Positions 1 to 7,654 of a DNA stretch of 51,526 nt are shown piece after piece (positions within the stretch are counted from its first letter, which is position 1; each line of letters begins with the position of its first letter). Both the position numbers and the translations under genes were made by a program. The notes beneath the pieces were generated by a model. That model saw nothing but the letters and a program-made list of their open reading frames with translations. It was not told the DNA's origin and did no database searches. Source of the stretch: Lachnospiraceae bacterium (GTDB taxonomy: Bacteria > Bacillota > Clostridia > Lachnospirales > Lachnospiraceae). The stretch spans positions 1-51,526 of the forward strand of contig JAHAYJ010000105.1 in NCBI GenBank assembly GCA_018384375.1, written 5' to 3'.

Positions 1-266
1 TCTATGGTGGTATTCAGAAGGATAAATATAATATTGAAAATTACAATAAAGAGGGAAATCCCAGTCCCGAAAAGAAGAAAAAGGATTCTCTGATCGGGAT
101 GCTCTGCGGATGTATTTTCCTGGCTGCTACTGCCATTTATCTGGTCTGGAGTTTTATGATGGACAGTTGGGCAGTTTCATGGATCGTCTTTGCTGTGGCA
201 GGACTTCTCTGTGGGATTGTTGCCTTAGTGGTTTCCGGAGGCAGGGATGAAGGGAATCAGGCGTAA
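1..266 (+). CDS. C-terminal part of a membrane protein (5' end outside window)
   Basis: The reading frame is open from the first base and stops with TAA at 264-266. The visible part is about 87 residues: a polar, lysine-rich stretch, then two hydrophobic segments (roughly LIGMLCGCIFLAATAIYLVW and WIVFAVAGLLCGIVALVV) separated by a short loop, ending in a short polar tail. In Clostridia, similar two-helix tails occur at the end of XRE-type regulators with a membrane anchor and of small permease-like proteins. The N-terminal part is not in view, so I cannot choose between these. The frame and membrane segments are seen directly; the family suggestion is inference. Confidence 0.6.
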   Translation, partial: YGGIQKDKYNIENYNKEGNPSPEKKKKDSLIGMLCGCIFLAATAIYLVWSFMMDSWAVSWIVFAVAGLLCGIVALVVSGGRDEGNQA

Positions 267-345
267 AAATATTTGCGTATATACTTTATTCATGGTAAAC
301 TGTTCGGGTAGGGTAAGCCCTGATTAATCATATGGAGGCGTTTTC

Positions 346-1341
346 ATGTTAAACAATAAAACTATTCTCATTACCGGCGGAACAGGATCCTTCGGTAAGT
401 GTTTTACAAAATATGTATTGACCCACTATGATCCGAAAAAGATCATCATTTATTCCCGAGATGAGTTCAAACAGTTTATCATGCAGGGAGAATTTAAGGA
501 ATATGAGAATAAACTGAGGTTTTTTATCGGGGATGTGCGCGATAAGGAAAGACTGAGGAGAGCCCTGGAGGGTGTTGACTATGTGATACATGCTGCGGCG
601 CTCAAGCAGGTTCCTGCTTGTGAATACAATCCCAACGAAGCAATTAAGACAAACATTCACGGCGCACAGAATGTGATTGACGCATCCTTGGATGCAGGTG
701 TCAAGAAGGTGGTTGCTCTTTCTACCGACAAGGCGGTCAACCCGGTTAACCTGTATGGCGGTACCAAGCTGGTTTCTGATAAGCTGTTCATTGCGGCAAA
801 TGCCTATGCAGGTAATAAAGATATTAATTTCTCCATCGTGCGTTACGGAAACGTGGCAGGAAGCCGTGGCTCCATTATTCCGTTTTTCCATAATATTATT
901 AAGAATGGGGGAAATGAGCTTCCTATTACCGATTATCGAATGACCCGTTTCTGGATCAGCCTGACCGAAGGGGTTGAGCTGGTGATCAAAGCACTGGAGG
1001 AGGCAACAGGCGGTGAGACCTTTATCAGCAAGATTCCCTCCTTTAAGGTAACGGATCTTGCAAAGGCAATGCTGCCGGATTGCAAAATGCCGGAAATCGG
1101 TATCCGTCCCGGCGAGAAGCTGCATGAGATCATGGTTACGGTGGAGGATTCTGCCACTACCTATGAATATGATAAGCATTTCATTGTCTATCCGCAGGTG
1201 ATCTGGAATGACAAGCAGAAGATCAATTTGAGCGGACGTAAGGTGGAGGAGGGCTTCTCCTACAGCTCCGGCAACAATACCGAATGGCTCAGCGTGGAAC
1301 AGATCAGAGAGCTGCTTAAGACGGTGGACTTGGAAAAATAG
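346..1341 (+). CDS. pseB: UDP-N-acetylglucosamine 4,6-dehydratase (inverting), PseB/FlaA1-type
   Basis: A 331-residue extended short-chain dehydrogenase/reductase. The nucleotide-binding glycine motif TGGTGSFG is at residues 10-17, STDK at 126-129 (D128 and K129 fit the family's catalytic pair) and YGGTK at 137-141 supplies the Tyr/Lys pair. The later FWIS segment and length match PseB, which converts UDP-GlcNAc to a 4-keto-6-deoxy-AltNAc sugar, the first step to pseudaminic acid or related cell-surface deoxyamino sugars. ATATGGAGG precedes the ATG. None of the later Pse enzymes (aminotransferase PseC, PseH, PseG, PseI) is in view, so it may serve another surface glycan; a CapD-like polysaccharide dehydratase is the main alternative. 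Confidence 0.85.
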   Translation: MLNNKTILITGGTGSFGKCFTKYVLTHYDPKKIIIYSRDEFKQFIMQGEFKEYENKLRFFIGDVRDKERLRRALEGVDYVIHAAALKQVPACEYNPNEAIKTNIHGAQNVIDASLDAGVKKVVALSTDKAVNPVNLYGGTKLVSDKLFIAANAYAGNKDINFSIVRYGNVAGSRGSIIPFFHNIIKNGGNELPITDYRMTRFWISLTEGVELVIKALEEATGGETFISKIPSFKVTDLAKAMLPDCKMPEIGIRPGEKLHEIMVTVEDSATTYEYDKHFIVYPQVIWNDKQKINLSGRKVEEGFSYSSGNNTEWLSVEQIRELLKTVDLEK

Positions 1342-1385
1342 CATACAGCATACAAAAATATGGAATGGCATATAGATGTTAAAAC

Positions 1386-1421
1386 AGGGTGCACAAAAGA
1401 TTTGTTGCACCCTTTGCTATT
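1386..1421 (+). terminator. Intrinsic terminator after the pseB-type gene
   Basis: AGGGTGCA (1386-1393) pairs with TGCACCCT (1406-1413), followed by a modest T-rich tail (TTTGCTATTT). It lies between the dehydratase gene and the next ribosome site, so the dipeptidase gene is probably a separate unit. Confidence 0.6.
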
Positions 1422-1466
1422 TAGCAGTTACATTTCATTTTAAATTAATTATAAGGAGGAAGAGGT

Positions 1467-2510
1467 ATGGATATCAAAGTGAGAAGGGAGTACCTGGAGC
1501 AGGCTATGGCACTTCACAAGCATCAGCCTGTGGTGGATGCCCATTTGGATCTTGCCGGGGAAATACTGATGCGACATGAGTCCGGAGAGAGGGAAGTGAT
1601 AAAAAAATATTATCTTGATAATTTCCGTAAAGCGGGGATAAAGCTTGTTTTTTCTTCTATCTTTGTAGAAAATGAAAATCTGGACAGAGCCTGGGAGAAC
1701 GCCATGGATCAGATCCGTGTACTGAGGGAAGAGGTGGAGGAGCTTCCTGAGGTCATGCTTGTGAGGAACAAAGCAGAGCTGAATACATTGCTTTCCGGAG
1801 ATCAGATTGGTATCCTGATCTATATGGAAGGACTGGAATGTATCGGAGAGGATATCGATAAGCTGGATGAACTGTATCAAATGGGAATCCGGGGAGCCTC
1901 TCTTATTTGGAGCAGGAAGGGGGCTCTGGCCACCGGATGCTGTACGGCATGGGATAAATGCGAGAAGAAGGGACCGCTGACAGAGGCAGGGATCCGGGCG
2001 ATACAGCGCCTAGAAAAGCTTTCCATGTTTCTGGATATCAGTCATCTGAATGATGAAGGATATGAACAGGTGTGCCGGCTCTCCGGAAGGCCGTTTCTTG
2101 CCACACACTCCAGTGCAAGAGCTGTTTATGACAGTTACCGGAATCTGACCGACGCTCAGATGAAAGCGCTGGCAGATGCCGGCGGCATTATGGGGGTAAA
2201 TGGATGTAAATACATTGCAGGCTCCCTTGAGGGGAATCATTTGGAAATGCTCTGCCGTCATGTGGAATATGAGGTGGAGAAGATTGGAAGCGCTCATGTA
2301 GGGTATGGCTTTGATCTATGTGATTCTTATCAACGCGCAAAAGCGGTCCTGGAGGGGAGAACCTGTCAGGATCAGGATGACTGTCTGCTGGATCACAGTC
2401 AGATCCCCCTCTTGACGGCAGCGCTTTTACAACGAGGCATGAAGGAAGAGGATGTTTGCCGGATCATCGGTGGAAATTTCATGGATTACCTGAAAAAAAC
2501 ACTGCCCTAG
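1467..2510 (+). CDS. Membrane dipeptidase family protein (peptidase M19)
   Basis: A 347-residue zinc dipeptidase of the renal dipeptidase family, which hydrolyses dipeptides, often with a D-residue at the C-terminal position. The metal motif DAHLDL is at residues 24-29 (H26, D28), the bridging glutamate fits the MEGLE segment near residue 120, and later metal or substrate histidines fit DISHLND and ATHSSAR. The usual GSDFDG segment is replaced by YGFDLCDSY, a variant that may alter the substrate pocket. No signal peptide is visible, so it should be cytosolic. AAGGAGGAAGAGGT precedes the ATG. It converges on the GH18 gene with a 4-bp overlap inside CCCTAGGG, where the two stop codons share bases. 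Confidence 0.85.
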   Translation: MDIKVRREYLEQAMALHKHQPVVDAHLDLAGEILMRHESGEREVIKKYYLDNFRKAGIKLVFSSIFVENENLDRAWENAMDQIRVLREEVEELPEVMLVRNKAELNTLLSGDQIGILIYMEGLECIGEDIDKLDELYQMGIRGASLIWSRKGALATGCCTAWDKCEKKGPLTEAGIRAIQRLEKLSMFLDISHLNDEGYEQVCRLSGRPFLATHSSARAVYDSYRNLTDAQMKALADAGGIMGVNGCKYIAGSLEGNHLEMLCRHVEYEVEKIGSAHVGYGFDLCDSYQRAKAVLEGRTCQDQDDCLLDHSQIPLLTAALLQRGMKEEDVCRIIGGNFMDYLKKTLP

Positions 2511-3673
2511 GGCAGAGAGGTGAAGCCTTCCGCCTGGCCACTTCGAATTTGAAAGGTATCCTGTAAAAGCAGCCAGTTAGCGCGGAAGAAGCGCATGATC
2601 TGCCAGTAACCGATACCTCGAAGCCCGTAGGCGGGGAGCAGAGAAAACTTTTCCTGAAGACTTCGAACGTCCTCAAACCAGACCTCATGAGTAATACCAT
2701 CCTGTTCATAGCGGAAGAAAGGGGACATGGCAGTTTCATCAAACTGGATGGGAACGCCGGCAGCTACTGCGATCTGCACGGCTTCCACGTTTCCAATCAC
2801 CCGTGCTGCCGTGACGCCCCGCTCGTAGGGCAGCGGCCAGTCATAGCCGTAATTGGGAATGCCCAGGTCAATTTTGGCAGGATCGATGCGGGTGACAGCA
2901 TACTCCACAACCTCTCGCACCTTATTGATCGGAGCAACGGCCATTGGCGGACCATAGGTATAGCCCCATTCATAGGTCATGAGAAGAACACTGTCTGCAG
3001 CCTGCCCCAGCAGTCTATAATCCTTGCCTTCATAGAGAAGTCCCTGCTGGCCATCGGAGGTCTTCGGTGCCAGTGCTACGGAAACGTGATAACCGTAAGG
3101 AGCAAGATAATTCCGGGTATCGGCAACAAAGTCTGCAAAAGGGATGCGGTCCTGAGGAAGAATATATTCAAAATCAATATCAACACCCTGAAACCCCTTT
3201 GTCTGCAGTGTAGATAAGAGATTTGCAAGCAGGGTGTTTTTGACTGCTTCATTATTGACAAGAGCGGTGATCAGATTGTTGTTGAACATGCCGTCAGGCC
3301 CGAAGGGCGTGAGGGTAAGAATGGGCAGTACTCCTGCATTTCTGGCGGCGGTGATCATGAAGGTATCGTCAAGAGCAGGAGGAACCAGGGCGCCTTCCGG
3401 GGTGAAGCCATAGGAGAATACGGACAGACTGGTCAGATAGGGAAGGGTTTCATTAAGGACACTTTGTTCAATGAAGGGATAGGCATAACCGTTGATGCTG
3501 GCAGGATAGGAAGGAGAGGATGATTCCTGTGCGGGCAATAAAAGAGCCTGACCAATGGCCAGGGCATAAGGATAGACAAGCTGATTGTAATAGATCACAG
3601 AGGACACCGGGACGTCCTTAGCGGAGGCGATGGAGTCCACGGTGTCTCCCTGCTTAACCACATATATCTCCAT
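2507..3673 (-). CDS. LysM domain plus glycoside hydrolase family 18 (SleL/YaaH-like spore hydrolase)
   Basis: A 388-residue protein with one N-terminal LysM domain (about residues 2-47) and a GH18 catalytic domain (about 60-375). The active-site signature GVDIDFEY is at 163-170, with E169 the expected acid/base and D165 and D167 the supporting acids. Proteins of this layout in Bacillus and Clostridium (YaaH, SleL) are N-acetylglucosaminidases acting on spore cortex fragments; characterised ones usually carry two LysM copies, whereas only one is seen here. There is no signal peptide, as is usual for proteins loaded onto spores from the mother cell. The start lies 42 bp after the stop of a small membrane protein gene on the same strand, which suggests co-transcription. 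The sporulation role is inferred from family. Confidence 0.85.
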   Translation of the reverse strand: MEIYVVKQGDTVDSIASAKDVPVSSVIYYNQLVYPYALAIGQALLLPAQESSSPSYPASINGYAYPFIEQSVLNETLPYLTSLSVFSYGFTPEGALVPPALDDTFMITAARNAGVLPILTLTPFGPDGMFNNNLITALVNNEAVKNTLLANLLSTLQTKGFQGVDIDFEYILPQDRIPFADFVADTRNYLAPYGYHVSVALAPKTSDGQQGLLYEGKDYRLLGQAADSVLLMTYEWGYTYGPPMAVAPINKVREVVEYAVTRIDPAKIDLGIPNYGYDWPLPYERGVTAARVIGNVEAVQIAVAAGVPIQFDETAMSPFFRYEQDGITHEVWFEDVRSLQEKFSLLPAYGLRGIGYWQIMRFFRANWLLLQDTFQIRSGQAEGFTSLP

Positions 3674-3715
3674 AAAAACTCCCCAATACGTTTTTATTAT
3701 GATATGCGGGCGGAA

Positions 3716-3859
3716 TTATTTTGTCAAAGGGATTCCCTTTGTAATCCTTCTGTAGATCTTCCAGATGATAACAGCCGGAAAAGAAAAGGTAAGATACAGG
3801 GTGGAAAGAACTCCGACAAGGCCGCCGACAATGATAATTAATAACATTCCGATATTCAT
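3716..3859 (-). CDS. Small membrane protein, 47 residues, upstream of the LysM-GH18 gene
   Basis: Reading the minus strand from ATG at 3859 gives a 47-residue protein beginning MNIGMLLIIIVGGLVGVLST and ending with a basic tail (KIYRRITKGIPLTK) before TAA at 3716-3718. The first 20 residues are hydrophobic and glycine-rich, followed by an aromatic, hydrophobic stretch to about residue 33, so one long or two short membrane segments are likely with the positive C-terminus in the cytosol. GAGAGGG lies four bases before the ATG. It precedes the LysM-GH18 gene by 42 bp on the same strand. The overlapping 72-codon frame in the same region has no such composition and I treat it as a shadow. Function is unknown; the membrane prediction and ribosome site are the support. 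Confidence 0.6.
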   Translation of the reverse strand: MNIGMLLIIIVGGLVGVLSTLYLTFSFPAVIIWKIYRRITKGIPLTK

Positions 3860-4010
3860 AGTACCCTCTCATTCTGCCGTCTGTGCGGCTTCTATTATGG
3901 AATCATTTTCTTCAGCCTTAATACTAGCAGATGAAAAAGGGGGAAGAAAGAAAAGGAGAGCTTTTTTAACGACAGTTTAACGTTCTCTTTGCGATTTCTT
4001 AACACGCTGA

Positions 4011-4042
4011 CATAAAGAAAGACCCTCCGAAACCGAAGGGCC
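4011..4042 (-). terminator. Intrinsic terminator of the liv operon
   Basis: On the minus strand an imperfect hairpin (GGCCCTTCGG, TTTC loop, GGAGGGTC; two mismatches) is followed by TTTCTTTATG. It lies about 30 bp after the livF stop codon, the expected place for the operon's end. Confidence 0.6.
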
Positions 4043-4072
4043 TTCCTGATAAGAAAGAAAGGTAGAGTGTAA

Positions 4073-4771
4073 CTATAAACCGAGATAAGCTTTTTTAACC
4101 TGTTCATCATTTAAGAGTTCGTCTGCGGCACCGCTCATGGAAATATGACCGGTCTCAAGCACGTAGGCGCGATCCGAGATGGAAAGAGCCATCTTTGCAT
4201 TCTGTTCTACCAGAAGTACGGTGATTCCCTGCTTATGAACCTCCTTGATGATACTGAATATTTCTTTTACCAGCAGAGGGGAAAGTCCCATGGAGGGTTC
4301 ATCCATCAAGAGGATGGAGGGCTTGCTCATCAGAGCGCGGCCTACTGCCAGCATCTGCTGTTCGCCGCCGGACAAGGTTCCGGCCAGCTGTCTTCTTCGT
4401 TCCTTTAATCTGGGAAAGCGCTCATACACCTCCTTCATGGAGGAGGAAAGATCATCCTTGCGGATGTAAGCGCCCATTTCCAGATTTTCCTCCACGGTCA
4501 TACCGGGGAAAATATGTCGTCCCTCCGGCACATGCGCCATGCCAAGAGTAATGATTTTGCTTGGTTCTGTTTTCAGCAAATCGTTGTCGTTGTAGGTGAC
4601 ACTCCCTGACTGTGCCTTTTTCAGTCCCGTGATCGTGTGAAGGATCGTGGTTTTTCCGGCGCCGTTTGCACCGATCAGGGAAACGATCTCACCGTCATTG
4701 ACGTCAAGACTGACATCATGGATGGCATGGATTGCACCGTAGGATACGTTTAAGTCCTTAACACTTAACAT
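4073..4771 (-). CDS. livF: Branched-chain amino acid ABC transporter, ATP-binding protein LivF
   Basis: A 232-residue ABC ATPase, the normal LivF length. Walker A is GANGAGKT (residues 34-41), the signature is LSGGEQQ, and Walker B is ILLMDEPSMGL. The last residues (EQVKKAYLGL) match the typical LivF end. It forms one half of the ATPase pair that powers uptake of leucine, isoleucine and valine, or related amino acids, through LivH and LivM. It is the last gene of the operon; its start overlaps the end of livG by 7 bp, so the two are probably translationally coupled. Confidence 0.93.
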   Translation of the reverse strand: MLSVKDLNVSYGAIHAIHDVSLDVNDGEIVSLIGANGAGKTTILHTITGLKKAQSGSVTYNDNDLLKTEPSKIITLGMAHVPEGRHIFPGMTVEENLEMGAYIRKDDLSSSMKEVYERFPRLKERRRQLAGTLSGGEQQMLAVGRALMSKPSILLMDEPSMGLSPLLVKEIFSIIKEVHKQGITVLLVEQNAKMALSISDRAYVLETGHISMSGAADELLNDEQVKKAYLGL

Positions 4772-5583
4772 GATAGAGCCACCTCCTCATCATCTTTGCC
4801 AAGGTATGCCTCGATCACTCTGGGGTTATTGGCAATTTCTTCCGGTTTCCCGCTTGCAATGGTAACACCATAGTCGATGACCTGTATCCTTTCACAGATC
4901 TTCATGACAAGACTCATATCATGCTCGATCAGGAGCACAGAAATGTGAAATTTATCACGAATAACATTGATAATGTCAAGAAGCTCTGCAGTTTCGGTAG
5001 GATTCATGCCGGCAGCGGGTTCATCTAATAAAAGAAGCTTCATGCCGGTAGCAAGCGCCCGGGCGATCTCCAGTCTTCGCTGCTGTCCGTATGGAAGGTT
5101 TTCGGCAATAAAGTCCGCCTTGTCCTTTAAATGAACAATATCAAGCAGCTCATAAGCCTTTTCTTCGATGTCAGCTTCCTCCTTCCAGAAGCGGGGGAGG
5201 CGGAGAATAGAAGAGGCAAGGGAATAATGCATATACATATTCATGGCAATCTTAACATTTTCAAGGACGGTTAATTTTTTGAAAAGACGAATATTCTGGA
5301 AGGTCCTTGCAATACCTGCAGCTACAACCTGATGCGTTTTTTTACCGTTCATTTTCTCGCCACACAGATAGTAGGAGCCTTCAGTTGGCTGGTAAACACC
5401 TGTCAGAAGATTAAAAACGGTTGTTTTTCCGGCGCCGTTTGGGCCGATCAGACCGACCAGCTCGCTTTCGCCGATTTCCAGACAAAAATCATCTACTGCC
5501 TTCAGACCTCCAAAGATAATACCAAGATGCTGCGCCTTAAGGACAGGTTCTTTTTTGGTTTCATTTGCTTTAGGCTCACTCAT
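4765..5583 (-). CDS. livG: Branched-chain amino acid ABC transporter, ATP-binding protein LivG
   Basis: A 272-residue ABC ATPase from the ATG at 5583, chosen because GGAGGT lies seven bases upstream; an in-frame ATG seven codons earlier has no ribosome site. Walker A is GPNGAGKT, the signature is the family-typical LPYGQQRRLEIARAL and Walker B is LLLLDEPAAGM. The segment between Walker A and the signature is long, as usual for LivG compared with LivF. It pairs with LivF on the cytosolic face of the LivHM channel. The start overlaps the last codons of livM (ATGAGTGA), consistent with coupled translation. Confidence 0.93.
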   Translation of the reverse strand: MSEPKANETKKEPVLKAQHLGIIFGGLKAVDDFCLEIGESELVGLIGPNGAGKTTVFNLLTGVYQPTEGSYYLCGEKMNGKKTHQVVAAGIARTFQNIRLFKKLTVLENVKIAMNMYMHYSLASSILRLPRFWKEEADIEEKAYELLDIVHLKDKADFIAENLPYGQQRRLEIARALATGMKLLLLDEPAAGMNPTETAELLDIINVIRDKFHISVLLIEHDMSLVMKICERIQVIDYGVTIASGKPEEIANNPRVIEAYLGKDDEEVALSC

Positions 5584-6616
5584 GAGCAGCACCTCCCATC
5601 TCATCCGTCAGCTTCTTTTTTCCTTTAAAAAGCTCACCGGATAGTAGTTTTTTCAAAATTCTTGTCAGAGAGAATTCATAGGTTCCGAAAATTCCGCCGG
5701 GCTTGAAGATCATGACAAGTACAAGAACGATGGAGTAAGCCAGCATACGGTAAGTGGAGAACTGTCTCATCAGCTCGGGGAGAGCGGAGAGCAGTGCAGC
5801 ACCGATAATGGAACCGGTAAGTGATCCGGTACCGCCGATGATTACCTCTGTCAGGAATTCAGCGGAGTAGTTGAAGTTAAATATAGTAGGGATCATTGCT
5901 GTCATATAATGAGCATACATAGCTCCTGCAACACCTGCAAAGAAAGCGGAAAAGGTAAAGGTCATGACCTTATAAAAGGTAACGTTTACACCGCTGGCAG
6001 AAGCAGCAATATAGTCCTCACGGATCGCTTTAACGGTACGCCCGAAACGGGAACGGACAAACATGTACATAATGGTTACGCAGATTACCGTTACCCAGAA
6101 GCACCAGTAGAAATTGGAGAGCTTTGCAATGCCGCTCATGGTACGTCCACCACCGGTAATTTCAAAGTTACAGAAGGCTACACGTATGATCTCGGCAAAA
6201 GCAACCGTAACGATTGCCAGATAATCTCCTCGAAGGCGCAGAGCGGGAATACCGACCAGCACGCCGGTAATAGCGGAGGCAACACCGCCTACCAGCAGGG
6301 CAATCACAAAAAGTAAAATTGTAGGAAGTCCGGCATCTGCAAGGGCATTGGTGACAATGGCAGATGCGTAGGCACCTACTGACATAAAACCTGCATGCCC
6401 CAGAGAAAATTCACCCATGACACCTACCAGAATATTCAGTGAAGTAACCATGACAATGGTGTAGCAGGCAGTGGTACAGATACCCATCAGATATGCGGTT
6501 CTTGCACCCAGCACATTGGATTTAAAAAGGCCCATCAGAAGGAAAAACAGCACCAGCACACCGGCCAGGTTGATGAGATACGCAATAAAATGTTTCTTTG
6601 GATTTTTAACGTTCAT
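5576..6616 (-). CDS. livM: Branched-chain amino acid ABC transporter permease LivM
   Basis: A 346-residue membrane protein from the ATG at 6616, which has GGAGGT eight bases upstream; the longer frame from 6658 begins inside livH and lacks a ribosome site. It has about eight to ten hydrophobic segments, the LivM-typical GEFSLGHAGFMSVGAYASA motif near residue 70 and the GRTVKAIREDYIAASASG coupling-helix segment that contacts the ATPases. The C-terminus is charged (KGKKKLTDEMGG). With LivH it forms the transmembrane channel. It lies between livH and livG with 8-bp overlap to livG. Confidence 0.92.
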   Translation of the reverse strand: MNVKNPKKHFIAYLINLAGVLVLFFLLMGLFKSNVLGARTAYLMGICTTACYTIVMVTSLNILVGVMGEFSLGHAGFMSVGAYASAIVTNALADAGLPTILLFVIALLVGGVASAITGVLVGIPALRLRGDYLAIVTVAFAEIIRVAFCNFEITGGGRTMSGIAKLSNFYWCFWVTVICVTIMYMFVRSRFGRTVKAIREDYIAASASGVNVTFYKVMTFTFSAFFAGVAGAMYAHYMTAMIPTIFNFNYSAEFLTEVIIGGTGSLTGSIIGAALLSALPELMRQFSTYRMLAYSIVLVLVMIFKPGGIFGTYEFSLTRILKKLLSGELFKGKKKLTDEMGGAAHE

Positions 6617-6629
6617 ACAGCTGCACCTC

Positions 6630-7523
6630 CTAAACCTTCTCGCCGACATTCTTGCCAAGAATACCGGAGGGCTTTACTAAAAGAACAATGATCAGAAGTC
6701 CGTAGGTGATTGCCTCATACCAGCCGGGGGCAATATATACCTTGACGAAAATCTCGATCAGACCAACGACCAGACCGCCCAGCATGGCACCGGGGATGGA
6801 ACCGATTCCTCCAAGAACTGCGGCAATGAATGCCTTAAGACCCATCATGGATCCCATGTCTGTGGTACATCGTGGGTAGGTGGAGCAGTACATCAGTGCT
6901 GCCACAGCCGCAAGTCCCGAGCCGATGGCAAAGGTTGTGGTAATGATTTTATTTACATGAATACCCATCAGGGTAGATGCTTCCTTATCCTGAGGAACGG
7001 CACGCATTGCCTTGCCAAGCTTTGTTTTTTTGACAAAAAGCTGAAGCAAAATCATGATTACTGCGCCGATTCCGAATGTGAGAAGATATTTAGTCTGCAG
7101 AGTAGCGCCTAAGAAATTAACGGTGGGCAATGTAAAAATTGCCGGAACGGATTTGGGATTGGCGCCAAACAGTACCATGGCCAGATTTTCAAGAAACAGA
7201 CTCATGGCAAGTGCGGTGATCAAAGCAGTCATGGAACCCTGCCCACGGACAGGTCTGTAGGCAACGACTTCCACGGTGACACCGACGATTACGCAGACCG
7301 CGATGGCAACAATGACGGCAAGCCAGGCAGGCATTCCGGCACTGATCATCAGGGGAATCGTGTAAAAAAGGGTGTAGGCGCCTACCATGATGAAATCACC
7401 ATGAGCAAAATTGATCATGCGGATGATACCATAGACCATGGTATAGCCCAAGGCAATCAATGCATAGATAGCACCCTGGTTAAGCCCATTGATTACACTC
7501 TGGATAAATAGGGCAAGTTGCAT
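6630..7523 (-). CDS. livH: Branched-chain amino acid ABC transporter permease LivH
   Basis: A 297-residue membrane protein from the ATG at 7523, preceded by AAAGGAAG at eight bases; the GTG three codons earlier has no room for a ribosome site. Family hallmarks are NGLNQGAIYALIALGYTMVYG near the N-terminus, INFAHGDFIMVGAY, and GKAMRAVPQDKEASTLMGI, the cytosolic coupling loop. About eight hydrophobic segments are visible. It is the first membrane subunit of the operon and follows the binding-protein gene after a gap of 131 bp that holds a strong stem-loop. Confidence 0.92.
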   Translation of the reverse strand: MQLALFIQSVINGLNQGAIYALIALGYTMVYGIIRMINFAHGDFIMVGAYTLFYTIPLMISAGMPAWLAVIVAIAVCVIVGVTVEVVAYRPVRGQGSMTALITALAMSLFLENLAMVLFGANPKSVPAIFTLPTVNFLGATLQTKYLLTFGIGAVIMILLQLFVKKTKLGKAMRAVPQDKEASTLMGIHVNKIITTTFAIGSGLAAVAALMYCSTYPRCTTDMGSMMGLKAFIAAVLGGIGSIPGAMLGGLVVGLIEIFVKVYIAPGWYEAITYGLLIIVLLVKPSGILGKNVGEKV

Positions 7524-7580
7524 AAGGAACACTTCCTTTCTTTCTTGTTTTCTTTCTTATTCTTATCTTTCTTATTTTTA

Positions 7581-7610
7581 ACGGCACAAGGGCTACAGCC
7601 CCTGTGCCGT
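7581..7610 (-). other. Stem-loop between livJ and livH
   Basis: ACGGCACA (7581-7588) pairs perfectly with TGTGCCGT (7603-7610) and the stem continues with AGGGCT/AGCCCC-type pairing towards the tip. On the minus strand the bases after it are TAAAAATAAG, not a T-run, so it is a poor terminator. Such hairpins after a binding-protein gene commonly protect the upstream mRNA segment from 3' exonucleases and raise binding-protein output over the membrane subunits; that role is inferred here. Confidence 0.65.
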
Positions 7611-7654
7611 ATGGTTGTTAAAATATCAGGATATTACTTCGTGTAAAAAGTTGT

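Noticed and set aside
349-1410. Long antisense open frame (about 353 codons) opposite the PseB-type gene
   Set aside because: It mirrors the sense gene, is rich in Cys, His and Ile as antisense shadows are, and has no ribosome site; the sense strand has full family motifs.
3654-3872. 72-codon minus-strand frame between the hydrolase and the liv operon
   Set aside because: Composition is not protein-like; the frame at 3716-3859 with a ribosome site and a clear hydrophobic profile is the better reading.
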